Shown: positions 36,669-48,402, counted from the stretch's first letter. The stretch is DNA of 64,000 bases from Engraulis encrasicolus (GCF_034702125.1 NC_085873.1:45858088-45922087); one strand, 5' to 3'. Notes: a model not told the origin generated them from the sequence alone. Numbers and translations: made by a program.

Positions 36669-39344
36669 ATGTCTCGTATGCTGTCAGCAGAGGTGGCTCA
36701 CTTAGTTGGAGCACACAAAAAAAGATATTTGGATAAAATAAGGCTGTGTGGACTGCAGATGGACCCATATCTGCTACCTCTTTCAACTTTCACTGACATA
36801 ACCAAAGCCAAGCGTTTACCAAATTTCACACCACACGACTTGTATCGGTACGTTGTGGGAGGTGTGTCTCCCTACACCGGAGAAGAGATAAAGGCATACA
36901 AAAGCCTGGATGCCTACCAGTTTTCTGTGGCTGGTCATGTGACAGCAGCTCGGTACTGTCACATTGGTGATAATTTCATCGTGATGGCTCAGGTAAGATA
37001 TTGGTTAAACTAGGCTACACCTTGTTCATCAGTTTGTTTACACGCGTAGGCTTACCGATTATAGGACAATATTGGATTGGAAACGAGCGGACACCGACTG
37101 CCTTAAGTTGCCTTAAGTTGTGTCCTCCTACCTTAGAGATGTGTCTCTGTCCTGGCAGACTTTGGGCTACCTCCAACAATGTTTTCCCGGTGTAATGTGC
37201 GGGTGCGAAACGACGGCCTTCTCGGAGGATGTTAAAATGTACGATATCCCACGGTGGCCATAGCAATCATCACACTATGGTTGTTTGTTTCTTTGGCTTC
37301 GTATTGTTTTTCTTCAGTCTTCTTTTACATGCAAGCAACAACCTAACATCATAGGCTGTAGCCACTTGCTCGATCCGACTTCTTCCCTGTGCTAATGCAT
37401 GTGTTCCCATAAATGTATCATTATAATTGGTAGGGGGCTCCCTCTAGAGGCGTTGGTTAACCATAGCCTAGAACTAAACGTTAAAAACGAACCATAGGCC
37501 TACTTTTCTGAAACCTCGAGGTGCTGTATCTAGAGACTATAATTTACAAAAATACTCCCCTGGTAGTGGTAGGCCTACACAAATAGGCCTATTTTCTGCC
37601 TTTACATTACACATGGATCCTACCTTTTGGGAGTTGGTCAATATGCCTTTTTTTATCATGCTTCAAACATTAATGCTATGATTAGGCCTATTATTATTAT
37701 TATTATTATCATCATCATCATCATCATTGATGTTGTTTTTAATTCTAGGTTCATCATAGTCAAGCTCTCACTGCACCAAAAGTAAAGCCATGGGTTGTGG
37801 TGGACAGAGATGGCACAGTTGTTTGTGGCCACTGCACCTGCAAAGCGGGCCTTGGTGAGGTGTGCTCCCATGTTACTGCATTGCTCTACACCTTGGACTC
37901 AGCGGTTAAACTTCTAGAAACTAGGAGCTGTACAGATGGACCGAGGCAATGGGGACTCCCGTCTGCAGTAAAACTTGGCAAGGATCTCTTCGCTGAGGGG
38001 TCTAGCATTGATTTTTCTGTTCCAGACAAACGATCAGGCCTATCTGAACAGCAGCCCAGACAACATAGCAGTGCAGGCAAAGGAAAGCTAAGCCTGTCCC
38101 CCGAGGCTACTGAACAGTTTTACAGAGACTTAAACAATGCAACATCCGACCCAAAGGAGAAGAGTGGTCTCCTGAGAATCCTGCCAAATTATTGCTACCA
38201 GTTCCAGCCCAGGGTGGTGTCTCTAGGCCTGCCACCACCTCTTACTGAGCTGTTCAATGCTCAGTACCGAGAGTTGTCGGACGCAGAGCTTGCACAAAAG
38301 TGTGATGCTGCCTTTGATGACATCAAAGTCACACAAGAACAGGTAGGCCTACTCTACTTGTTACTTGTAATCTCATATCATCACGGTTTGTATCCATGAA
38401 TATATCATGTTACTCATTTAATTTTTTATTTTGTATGTTGCAGGCAGTAACAATTGAGGCAGAGACAAGGAGCCAGGGACAGTCAAGGCTTTGGCATGAC
38501 TTGAGGGCTGGAAGAGTTACGGCTTCCAGATTCAAAGCTGCTGCTAGGACAGACCCTTTAAATCCATCAAAGTCTCTAATCAGGCAGATTTGCCACCCAC
38601 ACTTAAGCAAGTTTTCAACCACTGCGACAAGGTAAGTAACATGAAAGAAATATGTCTTTTTATAAAGGTAGCAAAACAGGTTAAACAGTAATGTCTTTGG
38701 GGTGGGTGGTATTTGCTGTTGGCAAGTGGTTTAAAAAAGGAATTAATACTACAAATTGAAATTCAGAGCAATAATTGTACTGTATGGCAAAATACAATAC
38801 ATGGCTAAAATTAAATAATGTGTTTCCTTTTCTAACCAGATGGGGTTGCCAACATGAAGAGGCTGCCAGACAAACTTATTTTGCCTGGGCTTCACAGCAA
38901 CACCAGGGCCTGACAATTAGGGATGCTGGTCTTCATATCCACCCCAACTATCCCTACATTGGTGCTTCACCAGATGCACTTATCAACTGCACCTGCTGTG
39001 GAGGGGGAGTACTCGAAGTGAAATGCCCACATTGTGCCAAGGACACAGGGGTCCTGGGAGTAGATACCAAACATTTCGGTCTAATCCAGACTGACAATGG
39101 AACCTCACTAGACACCAGACACCAGTATTACTTTCAGGTGCAAACTCAGCTCTTTGTCACAGGACAACAGTTCTGTGACTTTGTCGTCTGGTCTCCCACA
39201 AATTTTTTCATACAGAGAATACTACCAGATCCAAACTTCATGTCAGAAATAATCCCAAAGGTGAAGGCATTCTTTAAATTAGGAATTTTGCCAGAATTGC
39301 TGGCAAAGAAATACACATGGCAATGTGACGACAAGGAGGAGTAG
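36669..39344 (+). CDS. ISL2EU second protein: SWIM zinc finger plus YqaJ-type nuclease
   Basis: Four exons join in frame: 36669-36992, 37749-38342, 38444-38631, 38840-39344, all with GT/AG borders (GTAAGA, GTAGGC, GTAAGT donors). Predicted 536 aa. The middle carries a SWIM-type finger, CGHCTCKAG...CSH (C-x-C ... C-x-H), around residues 125-150. The C-terminal third is a lambda-exonuclease/YqaJ-like PD-(D/E)xK domain: WGCQHEEAARQ, IGASPDAL (catalytic D) and GVLEVKCP (catalytic E-x-K), then QYYFQVQTQLFVTG. ISL2EU elements carry such a nuclease beside the transposase; its exact role is not established. No stop or frameshift seen. Start ATG 36669 chosen as the first ATG in frame (MSRMLSAEVAHLVG). 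Confidence 0.88.
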
Positions 39345-39467
39345 TGGAAAGAATATTTATTATATGCATGTACTTCTGATAACTTCTTGATACAAATTAC
39401 AATTGTTTTTGAAGAATTAAAAAAAATCTTTGAAAAATTGAATTAACTGATTTCTGCATTTATTTAA

Positions 39468-41129
39468 CTATTCAATTGGTACCACTGAGGGGCAGAGGTT
39501 TGTAAGAGCACATGCCACTCTGACAATTTTATCTAGTGTGGTGTACCCATCTTCATCATGAATTTGGAGCAGTGTAATCGGCACAGGCCCTTGAAGCATC
39601 CTGTATTTGCATCTTGCCAGTCCAATAACCCTTTCCACATGTATGCGAACTGATGCTACCCTCCTGCTGTCTTCTACGTCAATGGCACTTAACTGTTTTT
39701 TCCCACGTGTAAATGCAGGTGTTATAACCCTGGCACAGTACAGTCCAACCTGTTCATTGATAGGAAATCCTCTGTCAGCCAGAATCAGGTCGTCAGGAAG
39801 CAGATGGTCCAAGAACCCACTGTTGGCAGTGATGTGAGGGTCTGGTGTTCGGCCACCCCAGCCCTTTGAAATGAAGGAGATCACTCCTTGTGGTGTTATT
39901 CCTATGAGATACTTCATGGTGTTGTGTGACTTGTATTGCGAAAATGTCTTCGCTCTGGCTTGAAAGTCTTTCGATTTTTCAATGAATATTTCAAAGCAGT
40001 CAATAATGGCCATGCAGTTGCCAAACTCCTTCCTGAAGCACATGGGTAGTGAGACCTGCACTTCCTCTCGTTCAGGCCACACTACAGACGCAGGCACTAT
40101 TAAGTCATTCAGCTTGTCAATGGTGGTATTGAACACTCTTGAAATAGTGCTGGTGTGGACCCCAACTAAATAAGATAGAAACTGAAGGGGCAAGTTAAGC
40201 TTCAGTCTCATTAACGTTATGATGAGTTGCTGGAAACACGTTAGACTTGTGTCTTTCAGGAAGGGATGCATCACATTAAATAATGCCATTAACACATGCA
40301 CGTTCTTTAACCCAGTGACAGTTGTGACCTTCTCGTCTTTTGTGTATGCGTTCTCAGCGAACAGCTCCGACGACATAGGCCTACGTGCGTCTTTCAGATC
40401 CATGTTTTCGTTGCGCAAAGCTTGACAGTCATTCATCAGTGCGCATATGTCATCTGACGAGAGGTCAGTTTGACAGCATGCATCCCTGACGTTGCTGTTA
40501 TCCTCACAAACAACCATGTCATTCTCACCATCACCATCCAGAACTCTTGATTGCAATTTTGCTTCTGCTTGTTTTCTTTTCATGCTTTCTCTGATGTCAA
40601 ATTTCTCCAGCTGCTTGAGGGCTCTCTTCTTTTCTGGCGACTTGGTGAACGCGAACACCGTGGGCACGTAGTTTGGCGACAGCGGATCATCACTCTTTGA
40701 ACCTGGACAAAGATCAGAAAATGTGTCTTATTCACTGTGGACGTACACATTCTGCGTGTGTCGGCTATGTAAAACTTTGCTGATCAATTCGCTACATTGT
40801 ATCGGTATTCACAAGCCTGCGACATGGCGTCAGTTGCTATGGCGAATTTGAAGTTGTTCAAGTTCATAAATCAGCCCATAAAAGTTATCTGAATACGGGA
40901 AATTAGAAATGTAGTGTTAAAATGTGAGAATAGGAAGGTAGAACTACATACCGTGTAAAAAATGTTCACTGCATAGCCGTGTGAAATCAGTTGGCTGCCA
41001 GTCCTTTCGATTGATTGCGGCAATCCACCGCTGTCTTCTTATTATATTTTTCGGTATACGATAAAACATAATACCTGGCTTGCAGCCTTGTCTATTCACG
41101 CATCCCACAGCACAACATGCGCACACCAT
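39468..41129 (-). CDS. ISL2EU transposase: THAP finger plus DDE domain
   Basis: Two exons on the minus strand, 40952-41129 and 39468-40702, join with a split Gly codon (donor G/GTATGT, acceptor TTTGTCCAG). Predicted 470 aa. Exon 1 encodes a THAP C2CH DNA-binding finger: CCAVGCVNRQG ... RWIAAINRKDW ... CSEHF. Exon 2 has a charged linker, a helix-turn-helix-like part (LPLQFLSYLVGVHTSTISRVF) and a DDE_4-type catalytic core: CMAIIDCFEIF (D), DLILADRGFPI (D), RIHVERVIGLAR (E). All three acidic residues are present, with no stop or frameshift. Together with the recognisable termini this suggests a recently active copy. It would cut and insert the element at AT targets. Confidence 0.9.
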
Positions 41130-41542
41130 TTCTGGTTATTATGTTATGTTATTAATATGATAAATGTCTTGCGTTACGACCTTGCACTGCATAGGAGGCT
41201 ATGTTCTTCATAGGCTGATCATTCACTTTTGCCGTCCAGTCATAACGGCACTAGAACGTTGACGTCACATGCAAATCATGGATATCCATTTTGGAACATT
41301 TGGGAAATTGACATTTTTGTATTGGGCATTCCATTGTTTTGCATCGTGGAATGCATTGTATACTGTATACATTTAAAAAGCATGCTCTCAAAATATTTGA
41401 ATGACAAGAGTTCACACGTACTAGATAATGGGACTTCTGAACAGTCATTTCCAGTAATAAAATGCAAAAGTCAAGAATGGTGGATACGTTGTTTTGAAAT
41501 GAAACTCTTCATATAATAATTCTATATGAGATATATGAGGGG

Positions 41543-42234
41543 TGTCTAACGTCTGGGTGGGCTCCGCCCCCGCCTTCTTTTGCCTGTGTCTCATTCCGCA
41601 GATTGGCGATGGCTGGAGCTGGTTGGCTTTGATGGAGGCTACTATAAACGCCTGCCCCCTGCTCTCGATGAGAGCCAGTTTCGTGTTTGGTTTTCCCAGT
41701 AGGCCTACATTAGGCACACATGCATTACACTATTATTTTACTGATCTTTTGCATATAAAAATAAATACTTTATGTTGACTTGACGCTGCGGTTTGGTCTG
41801 GTTTCTTTTTTATGCTTCGGCTGCCTTAAGCCAGTCAGTCCTAGCATTTGGGGGCTTGTCCATGAACTTACACGGGACCTCTTGCACCCAAAGCGAGAAT
41901 CATACCCCTGGACTAGTGTTTCTCAACGGGGGTGGAGCAACCCCCCTGGGGGCGTTGAAGAGCTCTGGGGGGCGTTGAGAAGGATACAGCTGAGAGGGGA
42001 CGGTGCAATTGCCATTGGGGGGCATTAGTCCATTTAATTTTTGAATACTAAGGGGGATGTTGTCAGGGTTATGATGAGGTCAAGGGGGCGTTGGGAGGCG
42101 AATGATGAGTCCAAGGGGGCATTTGTCCAAAAAAGGTTGAGAACCACTGCCCTAGACCAACCAGCTCCAGCCATCTCCAATCTGCGGAATGAGACACAGG
42201 CACAAGGAGGCGGAGCCCACCCAGACGTTAGACA
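41543..42234. mobile_element. Long terminal-inverted-repeat element, gene-less
   Basis: Arms of ~75 bp: tgtctaacgtctgggtggg...attccgcagattgg at 41543-41608 against ccaatctgcggaat...cccacccagacgttagaca at 42178-42234, reaching inward to agctccagcc. It begins 30 bp outside the ISL2EU end. It contains the hAT MITE at 41913-42150. Confidence 0.8.
41913..42150. mobile_element. hAT MITE nested in the TIR element
   Basis: Ends tagtgtttctcaacggg and ggttgagaaccactg, flanked by ccctggac / ccctagac (7 of 8). G-rich body with repeated gggggcgtt blocks. Confidence 0.8.
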
Positions 42235-42415
42235 TCCCAGTCCTAACACTGTAAATAGAACATTTCACACATGCGTAGAATAGGTAGAGATAGGAGGTCA
42301 AAGTTCATTTATATGACACTACGCATCACATCTCCCACTACAGATGGGATTTCCAAATCACACATGTATTTAAATATATTAACAAATAATTTAGTCAGTC
42401 AGTGGAGTTAATACT

Positions 42416-42416
<1 letters not shown>

Positions 42417-42508
<92 letters not shown>

Positions 42509-42570
42509 GGGGGGTCACAAAAGTTTAGAATGGTAAAATTAAGGGTCACTTAAGAAAAAGGTTGGGAACC
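42417..42570. repeat. (TG)n followed by a MITE end
   Basis: (TG)n at 42417-42505, then gggtcacaaaagttt...aaaggttgggaaccc, the right end of a hAT MITE of the type seen at 48050-48402. It lies just downstream of the stop of the receptor gene at 42577. Confidence 0.8.
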
Positions 42571-42576
42571 CATGCA

Positions 42577-43380
42577 TTAGACATTTGTGCATGTACACCA
42601 CCAGGGCCCTCCAAGACAGGAAAGGTATCCCATGTTCCTGAGGTGCAAAAGAGGCAAGATGACACTGCCGAACGTGGAGAAGCTGAAAAACGGCAATGTC
42701 ACCAGGCACAGCTTCAGCTGGGGTTCCAGCGGGATGACGTCGGCCAATCCAAACACGAGCAGCGGAGGAAAGTAGGAGAACATCACCATGACGACGGTGT
42801 TGGTGACGATCTGCAATGCCCTCTGCTTCAGTGGGTGGACGCCGCTCCTTCCGGAAGGATCCGGCTTCCTCAGAGCGCAGAGGATGCAGACGTCGGCCAG
42901 GACGATGATGGGCAGAGCGACGGCGTAAGGCAGCACCAGGAAAGAAGAGCTGACGAGCTGTTCATGCCCATTCGCGAAATACAATCCGTAGCCTGTGGTC
43001 AGCATCCACACCAGCACACACGTCGCGTTCACAACCGCCACCTTTTAGAGGAGAGGACAATGAGGAAGATGAAAAGTGCACTGAGCATGGACGACCACCC
43101 ATTGTTCAACTTGATCACAAAAATTGGCGGAAGCCAAAGGCTCCTCCTACCTGGATGCTCCACCGAAAGGTTTAGAAGATCTTTTATTCCTGCAGCTATC
43201 AGAATTTTGAACAAACAGCTGCTGAGTGACTTTTTAATGGTATTATAATGTTGTTGAGATTCTTTGTGTATTTTTAATTATGGACTTTATGTATTTATTT
43301 ATTAGCTCTTATTCATTACTGTATGTATTTGTCCTGTCTTCCTGTTATGTCTTGTGTGTATGACCAGGTGGCACTCAATA

Positions 43381-43455
<75 letters not shown>

Positions 43456-43949
43456 ACCCTGTGATTGGAGCTCTGCACCCGGACGTAAGCGATGGGGTGG
43501 ACCACGGCGAGGTAACAGTTCACGCAGGAGCAGGCCATGAACAGGGGCCGGCCGGCCATGTTGAAGGAATATAGGAAGTTCATGGCCCTCAGCATGGCTT
43601 CGTTCCGCATCGCCATGACGTTGATGACACACGGCACGACAGAGAGGTTGTACAGGACGTCCATGACTGCCAGGTGGAGGACGTAGAGGTCATTGGAAGA
43701 CATAGAGGTCGACGGAGAGGTTGCAGAGGATGTAGTAGAGGTCAAGGTCAAGCTCTTGCACTCCCTCTGCAGCAGCAGCCACAGCAGCCAGATGCTGGCT
43801 AGCGCCCCGATGCAGGCGCAGGGGATGCTGAAGGTTGCCCACAGCACCGGGCCCACCAGGAGATCTCTGCAGAAGGGGTCCATCTTATCCTCCGTCTGGT
43901 TATCGGAGCTCGCGTTGACGGCAGAGAACAAGGCTCGGACAACCATCAT
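42577..43949 (-). CDS. Atypical class A GPCR, paralogue 1 (two exons)
   Basis: Predicted seven-transmembrane receptor, 318 aa, exons 43458-43949 and 42577-43041, phase-0 join (AGG/GTGAGT donor, tctaaaag acceptor). TM2 HLAVMD and TM4 VLVWML are canonical. TM3 ends CVNCYLAVVHP in place of DRY, and TM7 reads FGSVILPLLH in place of NPxxY. No Cys stands at the start of TM3. A Cys in the N-terminus (DPFCRDLLVGP) and one before TM7 (KLCLVTLP) are shared with both paralogues. The third cytoplasmic loop has the shared LRKPDPSG...HPxKQ signature. The first ATG follows an acceptor-like cccacag, so a 5' non-coding exon is likely. Ligand and family name are unknown to me. A Thr/Ser-rich insertion (TSTTSSATSPSTSMSS) lengthens the first loop. 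Confidence 0.8.
43046..43382 (+). mobile_element. LINE 3'-end fragment inside the receptor intron
   Basis: On the plus strand it encodes the end of a non-LTR ORF2 (DDHPLFNLITKIGGSQRLLLP, RFRRSFIPAAIRILNKQ, stop near 43246). An AT-rich 3' region and caataaag follow, then (CT)n. It fills nearly all of the 416-bp intron 43042-43457. Confidence 0.8.
43382..43451. repeat. (CT)n tract touching a splice donor
   Basis: On the gene strand this is (GA)n beginning immediately after GTGAGTGAGAG, so the donor of the receptor exon merges into the microsatellite. Confidence 0.9.
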
Positions 43950-44523
43950 GACTCCTGTGGGTGGGCAAAACAAGCCAATAAACAAACACACAGACAAACA
44001 AAAGTTTGTAGGGATCGGAGGGGAAGAATTAAGTGTATGCATATTCTTGTTTCCTGAGAACAAGGTCTGGACAACCATCATTTTAACTATTAACAAAAGA
44101 CACAAACGATTTTAGGGATTATTGAGCAAAATAAAACTTATGTACATGTCCATGATATCCATCTATTTACCTGACCACATGACCTGACATCTAATCACAA
44201 AACAAACAAATACAAACACACAAACATGCAAACAGATGTAGGGATTTTAAAGCAAAAAAATGCATGGCATCCAAATGGATATGAGAGCTCATGTCTCCTG
44301 AGAACAAGGACTAGGCCACCATCATGACCCATGTCTACAAAACAAACAAACAAACAAACAAACAAACAAAAAAACAAACAAACAGAGCAGAGAAAAACTC
44401 CATTGCATGAGTCCATATCAGCAACCATGACGGCTGCTTTTGTTTGCAAAACAAATTGATGAGTTTCTGTCTCAATTTTAAATGCAAAATTATTTGTTGT
44501 CAGTAAGTCTAGTACTGGTGAGT

Positions 44524-45176
44524 AGGGGTGTATATAATAATCCATTTGATATCGATGCATCAATCCTACAGCCCACAATTCAATTAATCGATTCCTCTAT
44601 AAGAGAATCAATTAATGGTTATGGTAACAATACTGTCCATAATAAAGATGCCCCTCAAATGAAATGCATACAGATATTCAGCTTTTGTTGATTTATCTAA
44701 AATGAATCAAATCGTGCAGCATTCCCTTTAAAGGGACACTGTGCAGGAAATGGTCAAAAAGGGTACTACAACTATGCTGCTCATTGAAACTGGGCTGCCA
44801 GTTGTCAAATTTGATCTTTACATGAAAGTTTTCTAAGTAATAAACAAATATTTTCTAGTATGGTCCAAGTAGAGTAATTTTTGCAGCTAATAATGGCTAT
44901 TTTTGGAAATTCAAAATGGCGGACCATGGAGAAGATCCCCCTTTTCATGTATGAAAATTGCAATTTTTCCAGTCATAATGAATACTTAGAATTTGATGGT
45001 GGTGGTAAGTATTCATGAAAAAGGTAACATTTGTGAATGGGCAGCATGAATTCTGGAAATAAACAACTAAAAATCTCACACAGTGTCCCTTTAAGGATCG
45101 AAAATAGTCAAATCATTGGCCTAAAAAAAATCGATATCGCATCGAATCTCCATGAAGGGTGTGATTTACACCCCTA
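44524..45176. mobile_element. hAT-like MITE hosting a piggyBac-like MITE
   Basis: Ends taggggtgtatataata and gtgatttacacccctaata, with imperfect flanking duplication. Inner blocks atcgatgcatcaatcc and aatcgatatcgcatcgaat. The piggyBac-like copy at 44732-45090 sits inside. Confidence 0.65.
44732..45090 (-). mobile_element. piggyBac-like MITE copy with TTAA ends
   Basis: Starts agggacactgtgcagg and ends cacacagtgtccct, with TTAA on both sides (44728-44731, 45091-45094). The body matches the copy at 45430 in reverse. Confidence 0.88.
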
Positions 45177-45429
45177 ATAGCGAGATGAACAGTCAACAAA
45201 GTTGCATAATGGTGCAAAATGCAATGCCATAGATTACCAACAAGACTACAATAGAAAGTTGAAGATGTTGATGAGGAGTTACCTTTCACCTGATGTGATG
45301 TCTTCTGTTTATCTGTTAGCAGGTGCTGAGACCAAAGAGCTTGCTGGAAAATGTATACCTGATGTACAGATCATATATGGATGTGTGTGATTTGAATAGC
45401 CAGGTGTGTATGGTTGGTATGTTGCTTAA

Positions 45430-45766
45430 AGGGACACTGTGTGAGATTTTTTGTTGTTTATTTCCAGAATTCATGCTGCCATTCACTAATGTTACCTTTT
45501 TCATGAATACTTACCACCACCATCAAATTCTAAGTATTCATTATGACTGGAAAAATTGCACTTTTCATACATGGTCCGCCATTTTGAATTTCCAAAAATA
45601 GCCATTTTTAGCAGCAAAAATGACTGTACTTGAACCATACTAGAAAATATTAGTTTATTACTTAGTAAACTTCCATGTGAAGATCAAATTTGGCAATGGG
45701 CAGCCCAGTTTCAATGAGCAGCATAGCTGCAGTACCTTTTTTGACCATTTCCTGCACAGTGTCCCT
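45430..45766 (+). mobile_element. piggyBac-like MITE copy with TTAA ends
   Basis: 337 bp, ends agggacactgtg / cacagtgtccct, TTAA at 45426-45429 and 45767-45770. This is the cleanest copy of the family in the window. No coding capacity. Confidence 0.9.
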
Positions 45767-46224
45767 TTAAATATTAAGACCTATGGCATACTGTGATTCT
45801 GTGACAAAACGGCTGTAGGTGTGACTATACTGAATTCAGACTAGTGACTCACACTAATAGTAATAATAATACTTACATAGCGCCTTTCAAAACACCCTAG
45901 GTCGCTTAAATAAAATAGTTTACTCAGGTGCGAGACTGTGAGGGATTACCACAATATACTGTATTCAATGAGGGATTGCCACTATATACAGTTTATTTGG
46001 ATGCTTTATAGCATAATGCCTGTACAGTACTTGTACAGTACAATACTTGTAGGAATAAATACTTGTGGAATAAAACAACTTTGCAACCGTGTCAACAATG
46101 GTGTTTCCCATGGACAACCAGCAACACATACTCTAATAAAGACAGTTGTATAGGTACTCTAGGTGTAATGTATGTGTGCTGTCTATGTCTAATTGTCTAT
46201 GTCCACACCTAGAGTCTCTAGAAC

Positions 46225-46420
46225 AGGCGTCACCAACGTGGTGCCCGTGGGCCTATAAAGAATATTTCCTTATAAAGTATAAGCAATTTATCATTCAATC
46301 TGGTGTGAATTGCGAATGATGTCAAGACATCAGTAGAGGATTTTGAACAAAAGTAGCCCTCGGGTAGCCCTTGGTTGCCCCTGGTAGCCCTCTGACCCAG
46401 AAAGGTTGGGGACCCCTGCT
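46225..46420. mobile_element. hAT MITE
   Basis: Ends caggcgtcaccaacgtggtg and aaaggttggggacccctg, flanked by ctctagaa / ctctagag. Confidence 0.8.
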
Positions 46421-46510
46421 CTAGAGTATATGTCTATGTCTGTATGGCGAAGTAAGAAACATACAGTATCTTACATAGTATGAGCTTTACATTGTCTGAT
46501 TATATAATAA

Positions 46511-46935
46511 TAGAAAACAGACAATGAACTGCAGGTCACAGGTGCTGCTGCCCAATGGAAACTAGAGATGCACCGGATCCAAGATCCGGTTCCGGATCCG
46601 GCAGGATAATAGGGTTTTTCACAGGATCCGGATCCGGTTCCAGGATCCAGGATACGGTAGCCGCGGCTTTTCAGTCACAATAGTTTGAGCCAACGTGATA
46701 AAAAGGGATCACGTGTGTGAGTAGGCTATGTGTTTCAACCCTTTCGTAGGATCCGGTATCCGGTTCCGGATCCGGCAGGATCTTAAGCAGTGGATCTGGT
46801 ATGCGGCAGGATCCTAAAAATCAGGATCCGGTGCATCTCTAATGGAAACACTTTTGTGTTTATATTGCAATAGAAAACAGACAATGAACTGCAGAGGTCA
46901 CAGGTGCTGCTGCCGAAATGCAAACACGATTGTGT
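46511..46935. repeat. Tandem duplication split by a MITE
   Basis: The block agaaaacagacaatgaactgcag...caggtgctgctgcc...tttatattgca occurs twice. The first copy is interrupted at aatggaaac by the hAT MITE 46563-46841, which must therefore have inserted in that copy. Confidence 0.8.
46563..46841. mobile_element. hAT MITE, 279 bp
   Basis: Ends tagagatgcaccggatcc / ggatccggtgcatctcta, exact 8-bp duplication atggaaac at 46555-46562 and 46842-46849. The interior is built of ggatccgg repeats. A fragment of the same family lies at about 53270-53330. Confidence 0.92.
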
Positions 46936-47853
46936 TTATATTGCAAACACACCATCCATGATCCATCATAATGCCCCTGACCCTGACTGCTGAACACCTG
47001 GGTATTCAAATCAGTGTGTGGCCTCTTCGGAGGTATTTCCGATAGTAATATGGGTGCTGAAAAGGTCAGTCTGAATGCCTTTCATTTTTAAATAACATGA
47101 TAAACAAATTTACAATCAATGTAGCCCCATAATGCACGCCGTACCTCCTGTAGCACGCTGTGATAGTCATTAACCCATTGACGCCTGGGGCACCTGCAAA
47201 AAAAGGTGCTGAATGCCTGAGCCTAAAAAAGCTGCCTCAGCCTATAAGAACTTAAATATCTCAGCTTCTGAAGCACATGAAAATATACACCAAGTTACAT
47301 TTTAAACACTAAGACCCCCATCTTTCATTAGAATGTGTTCATTCATCTCAAGCAAACAGAGATTTTGAATAAAGTTGTCTCAAATCTCATGGGCCTGGAT
47401 GTTGCGTAATGCAGCTCCAGGCGCCAGGGCCAATGTTGCGCAACGCAATATCAGGCATCAAAGGGTTAAAACGTTAACTACCATAGTACTACCCTATTGT
47501 GACATAACACGGGGCCTTTAGTAATGCACTATGACTTGGTCATTGCCATTCCGGTAACAGCAAATATATAACGGCGTGTCTTAATGGGTTAACACAGAAA
47601 AGACACAAGTGTTCTTGCCCAATAATATCAGCTCAGCTTGTTATAGGAACACGGCATCGTCATCATCCTCATCTCTGTCCCTATGATGACTGCTGTAGGA
47701 CACCTGTGTATTCAAATCCGTGAACGCCAACCGTGTCACTAGATGTCAACCCAAGCTAAACATCATCCATCACCTCTCATGGCTATTACATTACAAGATG
47801 CTCCTTTAGGGGGAGCTGGCAGCAGGTCTGAGGTAAGTGTAATAGAGTAGAGT

Positions 47854-48026
47854 GGGCCCTGCCGTGGCCAACTGGTAGGGCACTCGCCTGCCATGCGGCT
47901 GACCTGGGTTTGATTCCCGGCCCGGGTCCTTTGCCGACCCCTCCCCGTCTCTCTCCCAATTCGCTTCCTGTCCACCTCTCACACTGTCCTATCAATAGCG
48001 TTGGAAAAGACAAAAAAAAACAAAAA
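47854..48026 (+). mobile_element. tRNA-derived SINE with target duplication
   Basis: A box gtggccaactggtagggc and B box gggtttgattccc, then a short body and an A-rich tail. Flanking direct repeats gtaatagagtag / gtaatagagtgg indicate LINE-type insertion. Confidence 0.85.
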
Positions 48027-48049
48027 GTAATAGAGTGGAGAGGTGTAGA

Positions 48050-48402
48050 GTAGTGTTTCCCAACCTATGGGTCGGGACCCAACCTATGGGTCGCCAAAGA
48101 TCCACAGGGGGTCGCGGAGCCCTCTTGATTTTAAGGGGTTTAATTTTAAATACAAGCCCATGTTGAATAAATGCATTTAACTAATAAATGCATTGAAGCA
48201 ACAAATAGTAAGTGCTACATTAATCATTTATTCTATATTTGACCAAAGACGAAATTGAGGAATAAAATAACTAAAATTAGTTTTCGCAGGAAACGGAGGG
48301 CATTATGTGACTCTCTCTCGTGCGGCTGCTTACACAGTTGGGTCACCAAAGCTTACAATCGTAAAAACATGGGTCCCTGAAGAAAAAGGTTGGGAACCAC
48401 TG
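48050..48402. mobile_element. hAT MITE
   Basis: Ends tagtgtttcccaacc and ggttgggaaccactg, flanks gtgtagag / gtgcagag. Confidence 0.85.

Larger units (their letters stand above)
36489..41512. mobile_element. Complete ISL2EU DNA transposon, ~5.0 kb
   Basis: Left end atgaatagcttcattgcaaa and right end (reverse complement) atgaagagtttcatttcaaa match at about 30 of 37 positions and are flanked by AT (36487-36488, 41513-41514). Sub-terminal inverted segments (ggctggacggcaaaagtg at 36558-36576; cacttttgccgtccagtc at 41225-41243) strengthen the pairing. Two convergent genes fill the element: a YqaJ-type nuclease gene on plus and a THAP-DDE transposase gene on minus, 123 bp apart. This two-gene content is the mark of the ISL2EU group. 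Confidence 0.88.

Noticed and set aside
42562..43248. 228-codon plus-strand frame
   Set aside because: Antisense of receptor 1 exon 2 running into the LINE tail; only the LINE part is meaningful.
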